From positions 480,822 to 544,821 of the forward strand of contig NZ_OCNJ01000003.1 in the NCBI RefSeq assembly GCF_900230255.1: 64,000 bases of DNA, in the 5' to 3' direction. The notes under the pieces were generated by a model. That model worked only from the letters and a program-made list of their open reading frames with translations. It did no database searches and had not been told where the DNA came from. The DNA comes from Caenispirillum bisanense (GTDB lineage Bacteria > Pseudomonadota > Alphaproteobacteria > Rhodospirillales > Rhodospirillaceae). The number at the start of each line of letters is the position of its first letter. Position 1 is the first letter of the stretch. The position numbers and the translations under genes are program-made. This document shows positions 58,789 through 64,000 of the stretch, piece after piece.

Positions 58789-58828
58789 CGCGGGTGTCCT
58801 CCGTGTTCGGGATGGGCGGGCGTCACGG

Positions 58829-59443
58829 TCACTTCTCCGCCTCGCGGGCCGTACCCTGCCCGCCCGTGAGGGCGGCGAGGCGTTCCAGGCGGCGCATGGT
58901 GCGCAGGCGGTCGTAGGACGCCAGCACGCGCTTGATGGGCAGGTAGAACAGCAACCACGTCACCACCGCCCACGGCAGCGAGCCGACGAACATGGGCCAC
59001 CACACCGGCCACACGCCCTGCATGAGCAGCGGCCCGTCCAGCGTGACCACGCCCTGCCACAACGCATGGAACAGGTCGGCGAAGTCCAAGTGATGCACCG
59101 ATTGCGCCTGGCCGCCCAGCAGGAAGTTGCCGGTGTGCCAGCTCGCCACCCAGATGAAGGGGAAGGTCCAGGGGTTGCCGACCACCGTGCCGATGGCGGA
59201 TGCGATGATGTTCCCGCGGAGCGCCCAGGCGAGGGCCGCCGCCAGCAGGAAGTGGAAGCCCACCATGGGCAGGATCGACACCGCCGCACCGCAGGCGAAG
59301 CCGGCGGCGATGGCGCCCGCCGACCCCTGCAGGCGGTAGAGCTTCAGGGCATAGAGGCGGCCCGACCGCCGCCAGCCGAGGCGCGGCCAGAAGAAGTCCC
59401 GCATCTTGAGGATGAACGTCTTGGGGACGCGGCGCTTGAACAT
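58829..59443 (-). CDS. DUF2062 family membrane protein
   Basis: A 204-aa protein with two to four hydrophobic segments (about 48-75 and 82-105, and 130-165). The DUF2062 pattern is visible: [25 protein letters not shown], then [20 protein letters not shown]. Function unknown, often near rsh or glycosyltransferases in Proteobacteria. It follows rsh by 142 bp on the same strand. Confidence 0.88.
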   Translation of the reverse strand: MFKRRVPKTFILKMRDFFWPRLGWRRSGRLYALKLYRLQGSAGAIAAGFACGAAVSILPMVGFHFLLAAALAWALRGNIIASAIGTVVGNPWTFPFIWVASWHTGNFLLGGQAQSVHHLDFADLFHALWQGVVTLDGPLLMQGVWPVWWPMFVGSLPWAVVTWLLFYLPIKRVLASYDRLRTMRRLERLAALTGGQGTAREAEK

Positions 59444-59585
59444 CGGAGGCGGCAGGGTCTCGGGGCCGGGCGGGACGCCGCTGGGCTCGCGCCGGCGGCG
59501 GGGTGACGGGGGTAGGCTTGCTCGCTAGGCCCGTACGGTCGGCGGTGGCGGCTCGACGCGCCGCCCCCGCTCCGCCGAAGCTCGA

Positions 59586-61772
59586 TTATTGCCGCGCCCG
59601 CTCCACGGTGTTCACCGCGGCGTTGGCGCGGAGCGCCGCGATGATGTTGGTCAGGTGTTTCACGTCCCGCACTTCGATGTCCATCAGCATGTCGAAGAAA
59701 TCGGTGGTGCGGTTTAGGATCTTCAGGTTGGTGATGTTGCCGAGGTTCTTGGCGATCACCGTCGACAGGGTGCCGAGGGTGCCCGGCTCGTTGGCCACCA
59801 CCATCTTGACGCGGCCGATGTGGGTGCGCGCCCCGCTCTCGCCTTCCCAGGCGAGGTCGAGCCAGCGTTCCGGCTCGTCGGAGAACTGCTCCAGCTGGTC
59901 GCAGTCGATGGTGTGGATGGTGACGCCGCGCCCGGTGGTGACGATGCCGACGATGCGGTCGCCGGGCAGCGGATGGCAGCAACGGGCGTAGTGCACCGCC
60001 ATGCCGGGGATCAGGCCCTTGATGTGCAGCGCGCCGATGCCGACCGCCTTGGGCTCGCGGTCCATGGGCCGGTGTTCGGCCGGCGACGGGTGGCTCCGCT
60101 TGCGGCGGAAGAACTGCACCACGTTCTCGATGCGCGACTGCTTGACGCCGGGATAGACCGCCGTCAGCACTTCCTGCGCCGTGTGGGTGCCCTCGCCTAC
60201 GATGGCGTGCAGGTCTTCCACCGAATCGGCCTTGAAGCGGCGCAACACGCCCTCCAGGCCCTTTTCCGTCAGGTCGTAGCCTTCGTGCTTGAAGGTCCGC
60301 TGCAGCAGCTGGCGGCCCAGTTCCACGTACTGGGCGCGGGCCTGGCTGCGGATGAAGCGGCGGATGCGGGCGCGCGCCTTGCCGGTGGCGACGAACCGCT
60401 CCCATTCTGGCGACGGCGTCTGCGCCTTGGACGTGATGACGTCCACCTGGTCGCCGTTCTTCAGCACCGTGCGCAGTGGCACCATGCGGCCGTTGACCTT
60501 GGCGCCGACGCAGGTGTCGCCGACCTGGGTGTGGACCGCATAGGCGAAGTCCACCGGGCAGGCGCCCGACGGCAGGGCGATGAGGTCGCCCTTGGGCGTG
60601 AAGCAGAACACCTGGTCCTGGAACATCTCGAGCTTGGTGTGCTCGAGGAACTCCTCGGGACCGGAGGCGTGCTCCAGGATCTCCAGCAGTTCGCGCAGCC
60701 AGCGGTACTGGCGGCCTTCCATGTTGGGCGAACTGCCCTGCTTGTAGGACCAGTGCGCCGCCACGCCCAGCTCGGCGATCTCGTGCATCTGGCGGGTGCG
60801 GATCTGCACCTCGATGCGGTGCTTCTCCGGCCCGATGATGCCCGTGTGCAGCGACTTGTAGCCGTTGGGCTTGGGGGTCGAGATGTAGTCCTTGAACCGC
60901 CCCGGAACCATCGGGTACGAGCCGTGGATCACGCCGAGCGCGCGGTAGCAGTCCTCGACGCTGTCGACGATGACGCGGAAGGCCATGATGTCGGACAACT
61001 GCTCGAAGGCCACGTCCTTCATCTGCATCTTGCGCCAGATGCTGTAGGGCGTCTTCTCGCGGCCCGACAGTTCGACACTGTCGAGCCCGTTCTCCTTCAG
61101 GACCTTGTTCAGCTCGTCCAGGATGCGCGTGACCAGATCGCCACCCTGCTCGCGCAGGTACTTGAGGCGGGTCATGATGGACTCGCGCGCGTCCGGGTGC
61201 AGCTCGGCGAAGGCGCGGTCTTCGAGCTCCATCTTCCACGCATCCATGCCGATGCGTTCGGCGAGCGGCGCGTAGATCTCCATGGTCTCGGCGGCGATGC
61301 GCTGGCGCTTCTCCGGCTTCTTGATGTAGTGGAGCGTGCGCATGTTGTGCAGCCGGTCGGCCAGCTTGACCAGCAGCACGCGGATGTCCTCGGACATGGC
61401 GAGCAGCAGCTTGCGGAAGTTCTCCGCCTGCTTGGCCGAATCCGAGGTCAGTTCGATGCGGGTGAGCTTGGTGACGCCGTCCACCAGACGCGCGACCTGC
61501 GGCCCGAAGAGCTTCTCGATCTCTTCGAGGGTGGCCGGCGTGTCCTCGATGGTGTCGTGCAGCAGCGCCGTGATGATGGAGGCGCTGTCCAGCTTGTAGT
61601 CGGTGAGGATGCCGGCGACTTCGACGGGGTGGGAGAAATAGGGGTCGCCCGAGGCCCGCAACTGCGAGCCGTGCATCTTCATGGCGAAGACGTAGGCGCG
61701 GTTCAGCGCGTCTTCGTCCGCCTGCGGGTCGTAGGAACCGACCCGCTCCACCAGTTCGAATTGGCGCATCAT
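59586..61772 (-). CDS. rsh: bifunctional (p)ppGpp synthetase/hydrolase (Rel/SpoT, RSH)
   Basis: Makes and degrades the alarmone (p)ppGpp. The 728-aa protein has an HD hydrolase domain (YFSHPVEVAGIL, ITALLHDTIEDT), a synthetase domain (GREKTPYSIWRKM, YPMVPGRFKDYISTPKPNGY with RFKD of bifunctional enzymes), a TGS domain (VFCFTPKGDLIALPSGA) and a C-terminal ACT domain. It is the only RSH seen here and likely the main stringent-response enzyme. rpoZ lies upstream in the same direction. Confidence 0.96.
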   Translation of the reverse strand: MMRQFELVERVGSYDPQADEDALNRAYVFAMKMHGSQLRASGDPYFSHPVEVAGILTDYKLDSASIITALLHDTIEDTPATLEEIEKLFGPQVARLVDGVTKLTRIELTSDSAKQAENFRKLLLAMSEDIRVLLVKLADRLHNMRTLHYIKKPEKRQRIAAETMEIYAPLAERIGMDAWKMELEDRAFAELHPDARESIMTRLKYLREQGGDLVTRILDELNKVLKENGLDSVELSGREKTPYSIWRKMQMKDVAFEQLSDIMAFRVIVDSVEDCYRALGVIHGSYPMVPGRFKDYISTPKPNGYKSLHTGIIGPEKHRIEVQIRTRQMHEIAELGVAAHWSYKQGSSPNMEGRQYRWLRELLEILEHASGPEEFLEHTKLEMFQDQVFCFTPKGDLIALPSGACPVDFAYAVHTQVGDTCVGAKVNGRMVPLRTVLKNGDQVDVITSKAQTPSPEWERFVATGKARARIRRFIRSQARAQYVELGRQLLQRTFKHEGYDLTEKGLEGVLRRFKADSVEDLHAIVGEGTHTAQEVLTAVYPGVKQSRIENVVQFFRRKRSHPSPAEHRPMDREPKAVGIGALHIKGLIPGMAVHYARCCHPLPGDRIVGIVTTGRGVTIHTIDCDQLEQFSDEPERWLDLAWEGESGARTHIGRVKMVVANEPGTLGTLSTVIAKNLGNITNLKILNRTTDFFDMLMDIEVRDVKHLTNIIAALRANAAVNTVERARQ

Positions 61773-61895
61773 GGCGAAATACCCTCCGCCATGCCGGCGG
61801 CACCACCGAGAGCCGGAATGCTGCCGGTGAGGGGTCGGGCCGAAGCCCTATGTCGGGTGCACCCCTCGTGCGCCATCATCACCTCCGGACGGGAC

Positions 61896-62357
61896 TCAGA
61901 GCTCCTCGTCCGCTTCGTCGTCGGTCGCGCCCTCGGTGTCGTCGATGGCCTCTTCGGCGCCCATGTCCTCGGCGGAGAGGGCGTCGGACTCTTCGTCCAG
62001 CGTCGAGCTCTCTTCCTCGATGGTCAGGGCGTCGGCATCGATTTCCTCGAGCTCGGAGGCGTCACCGAGTTCCGAAGACAGCTGGCGGGCTTCGAGCTGC
62101 TCGAACTCGTCCTCTTCCAGCTCGTCGACCTCGACGTGGCGCTGCAGGCTCTGAATGACCCCGTTGCGCAGCGGCTCGGTCTGGACGGTCTCGTCGGCGA
62201 TCTCGCGCAGGGCCACGACGGGGTTCTTGTCGTTGTCGCGGTCCACGGTCAGCGGCGCGCCGGCGGTGACGTCACGCGCCCGCTGGGCGGCGAGCAGCAC
62301 GAGCTCGAAGCGGTTGGGAACCCTGAGGACGCAGTCTTCGACGGTAACGCGGGCCAT
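61896..62357 (-). CDS. rpoZ: RNA polymerase omega subunit with long acidic C-terminal tail
   Basis: The small RNA polymerase subunit aiding beta' folding and ppGpp binding. The 153-aa protein has the omega core [28 protein letters not shown], and [11 protein letters not shown] in the first 70 residues. The rest (about 76-153) is low-complexity and nearly half Asp/Glu, with no Lys and a single Arg. Omega proteins are usually 80-135 aa. ATG 62357 starts at the conserved N-terminus. It lies upstream of rsh. Confidence 0.95.
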   Translation of the reverse strand: MARVTVEDCVLRVPNRFELVLLAAQRARDVTAGAPLTVDRDNDKNPVVALREIADETVQTEPLRNGVIQSLQRHVEVDELEEDEFEQLEARQLSSELGDASELEEIDADALTIEEESSTLDEESDALSAEDMGAEEAIDDTEGATDDEADEEL

Positions 62358-62397
62358 CGAGCACTCCAAAAACACGAAGGACGGAAAGGAAGCAGAC

Positions 62398-62426
62398 TAT
62401 ATATGGGGCGGCAGCGGCGAAGGCAA
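62398..62426 (-). promoter_or_regulatory. Promoter of rpoZ-rsh
   Basis: On the minus strand TTGCCT (62426-62421), a 17-nt spacer and TATATA (62403-62398), about 40 nt before the rpoZ start. Confidence 0.55.
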
Positions 62427-62430
62427 GGAA

Positions 62431-62970
62431 TTATGGGGCTTTCACAAGCCCGGCGGGCGCGTCGGACAGGCGCTCGCAGCTCTCGACGTCGGCCCGCGGC
62501 AGGGCGGCGAGCAGGTCGGGAAGGGCCCTGCCCGTCCGCGGATCGACCCAATCCGGCGCCACGTCGCGCAGCGGCAGCAGCACGAAGGCCCGGTCGGCGA
62601 GACGCGGGTGCGGCACCACGACGTTGCCGTCCATCACCACGGCGCCGTGCGCCACCAGGTCGAGGTCGAGCGGACGGGCGGCGTTGGCGACGCTGCGCAC
62701 GCGCCCGAAGTCGGCCTCCACCGAATGCAGGCAGGCCAGCAGCTCCACCGGGCCGAGCGCCGTCGTCACCCGCGCCACGGCGTTGACGTAGTCCGGCTGG
62801 TCCGAGCCCGGCGGCCACGGCGGCGTGCGGTAGAAGGCCGAGCAGGCCGCCACCGCCACCCCCCGTTCGGAGAGGGCGGCCAGGGCGGCCCGCAGGGTAT
62901 CCATGGGGCCGCCGAAGCGGCTGGGCAGGTTGGCGCCCAGCGCGACGAGGATCGGGCGATCGGGAGTCAA
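62431..62970 (-). CDS. folK: 2-amino-4-hydroxy-6-hydroxymethyldihydropteridine pyrophosphokinase
   Basis: A folate-synthesis kinase transferring pyrophosphate from ATP to the pterin. The 179-aa protein starts VALGANLP and has the HPPK signature RPLDLDLVAHG and VPHPRLADRAFVLLPL. The start is TTG at 62970 with AGGAG 5 nt upstream. The rpoZ promoter overlaps its 3' end region. Confidence 0.95.
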   Translation of the reverse strand: MTPDRPILVALGANLPSRFGGPMDTLRAALAALSERGVAVAACSAFYRTPPWPPGSDQPDYVNAVARVTTALGPVELLACLHSVEADFGRVRSVANAARPLDLDLVAHGAVVMDGNVVVPHPRLADRAFVLLPLRDVAPDWVDPRTGRALPDLLAALPRADVESCERLSDAPAGLVKAP

Positions 62971-63177
62971 CGCAACTCCTCCTGGAAACGTATGCAGCTT
63001 GGGGAGGTGCCGTCTTGCGCCGCCCGGGTCGCGACCTTACCCTCAGGGCACGGCTGCGGTTGAACGACCGGCGCCGTGGCTCGCGGAATAATGGCGCGGG
63101 CCATGAATGTTCTCCATTTCGTCCGCTGCGGCGGACCGTCGATTGGCGACGAAGTCATTTCAGAAGGATTGCCGACA

Positions 63178-63774
63178 ATGATCTTTTACCCGTCGGAACG
63201 CATAGCCTTGTTCATAGACGGCTCCAACCTCTATGCCGCGGCGCGCTCGCTGGGCTTCGACATCGACTACAAGCGCCTGCTGGAGCTGTTCGCCGCCAAG
63301 GGGCGGCTCATTCGCGCCTTCTACTACACCGCTCTCGTGGAAGACCAGGAGTATTCGCCGATCCGCCCCCTGGTCGACTGGCTGGACTACAACGGCTACA
63401 CCATGGTTACCAAGCCGACCAAGGAATTCACCGACGCCGCCGGCCGCCGCAAGATCAAGGGCAACATGGACATCGAGCTGGCCATCGACGTCATGGAGAT
63501 GGCCGAGCACGTCGATCACATCGTGCTGTTCTCGGGCGACGGCGATTTCCGCCGCCTGGTGGAGGCGGTGCAGCGCAAGGGCGTGCGGGTGACGGTGGTG
63601 TCCACGGTGCGGTCGCAGCCGCCCATGGTGGCCGACGAATTGCGCCGCCAGGCCGACAACTTCGTGGAGCTGCTGGACCTCGAAGCCTCCATCAGCCGCA
63701 TCGTGCCGCACCGCCAGCAGCAGGCGGTCTCTCCGCCAGTCGTTGGATCAGCTCGAGGACAGGCTGACGACTGA
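63178..63774 (+). CDS. NYN domain (LabA/DUF88) predicted ribonuclease
   Basis: A 198-aa protein of the PIN-like NYN superfamily. The acidic active-site pattern is visible: IALFIDGSNLY, KGNMDIELAIDVME and VLFSGDGDFRRLVEAVQ. Related proteins are predicted or shown to act on RNA. ATG 63178 is chosen with AAGGA upstream; the frame is open 34 codons more. It is divergent from folK and near rpoZ-rsh, a pairing that recurs in Rhodospirillales. Confidence 0.9.
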   Translation: MIFYPSERIALFIDGSNLYAAARSLGFDIDYKRLLELFAAKGRLIRAFYYTALVEDQEYSPIRPLVDWLDYNGYTMVTKPTKEFTDAAGRRKIKGNMDIELAIDVMEMAEHVDHIVLFSGDGDFRRLVEAVQRKGVRVTVVSTVRSQPPMVADELRRQADNFVELLDLEASISRIVPHRQQQAVSPPVVGSARGQADD

Positions 63775-63827
63775 TCCAATATCTGAGGGTGGTTATTGTG
63801 CTCGAAGCAGTGTGCGCGACAACTCAT

Positions 63828-63849
63828 GAGGCGGCGGTTACGCCGCCTC
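63828..63849 (+). terminator. Hairpin after the NYN gene
   Basis: GAGGCGGCG-GTTA-CGCCGCCTC, a perfect 9-bp stem, about 54 nt after the stop and without a T tract. It may be a weak terminator or an RNA-stability element. The rest of the window end (63850-64000) is more A+T-rich and shows no gene. Confidence 0.45.
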
Positions 63850-64000
63850 GCCCTGCAGCCGCGGCATTCACAACTCAAGTGAAAGGAGCCGTGTCAATCA
63901 GTGAGGCGCGGCGCAAGGCTGTGATTCCTGTGGTACAAGTATAGTGTCGAGGACCTCATAAATTCGCGCATCACCAAAAGATTTTTCTATCCACGCATCA

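Noticed and set aside
59820-62786. 988-codon plus-strand open frame opposite rsh, rpoZ and folK
   Set aside because: Antisense shadow of well-conserved genes; no recognisable domain.
63891-63944. 17-residue ORF with GTG start after AAAGGAG near the window end
   Set aside because: Too short, Shine-Dalgarno too close to the start, no recognisable product; could be a gene remnant but cannot be supported.

Overview
The window is a 64 kb piece of a high-G+C chromosome, almost wall-to-wall protein genes, whose gene content and order point to an alphaproteobacterium near the Rhodospirillales. The evidence is the run glyA-nrdR-ribD-ribE-ribBX-ribH-nusB-thiL, a MucR/Ros regulator, a K+-independent H+-pyrophosphatase, the ubiquinol-cytochrome c chaperone beside bamE, the order yceD-rpmF-plsX-fabH, the order recO-era-rnc-lepB-acpS, and the block rsh-rpoZ-folK-NYN. 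No CRISPR array, rRNA, transposase or integrase was seen. One tRNA (Ser, anticodon UGA) is present.

Layout. 1-10.9 kb is a catabolic and amino-acid region: a penicillin-acylase-family hydrolase cut by the window edge, an aldehyde dehydrogenase, a GntR/FCD regulator, an alpha/beta hydrolase, metY-hemB (start and stop codons overlapping), and a valine-catabolism operon (acyl-CoA dehydrogenase, 3-hydroxyisobutyryl-CoA hydrolase, mmsB). 11-19.6 kb holds mucR, rpiB, glyA-nrdR and the riboflavin genes through thiL, then a FliL-like membrane protein. 19.8-26.2 kb is energy and lipid housekeeping (hppA, bamE, cbp3, yceD, rpmF, plsX, fabH). At 26.4-27.5 kb a low-G+C orphan gene with PD-(D/E)XK nuclease features sits between fabH and tRNA-Ser. 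It is the clearest horizontally acquired piece of the window.

27.8-39.2 kb carries cell-envelope enzymes (YdcF/ElyC, MltB-type transglycosylase, RlpA, D,D-carboxypeptidase), then tmk-holB-metG-tatD-MBL hydrolase as one tightly spaced unit, fabI and a TSUP permease. 39.2-45.7 kb is more accessory: a quinone reductase with a divergent LysR regulator, a small Cys-containing secreted protein, mazG with a lipoprotein, an inositol-phosphatase-like enzyme, a small ribbon-helix-helix-like protein, a GNAT acetyltransferase and a flavin reductase. 45.9-52.4 kb has motAB, bpt and a complete TRAP transporter (dctP-dctQ-dctM). 52.4-63.8 kb is a long minus-strand housekeeping block: parC, recO, era-rnc-lepB, acpS, DUF2062, rsh, rpoZ and folK, with a plus-strand NYN-domain gene at the end.

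The items most worth follow-up are these: three exact copies of the palindrome TCTACTAGTAGA, two of them upstream of the small RHH-like gene and 71 bp apart, and one inside tatD spelled with rare codons; the orphan nuclease-like gene beside tRNA-Ser; matching GntR/FCD-type operators at the regulator locus and in the valine operon promoter; long acidic extensions on Era and RpoZ; a MucR with only two of the four Ros zinc ligands; and a penicillin acylase gene with no AUG/GUG/UUG at the position set by its Shine-Dalgarno sequence. All calls come from reading the sequence. No database search was run.
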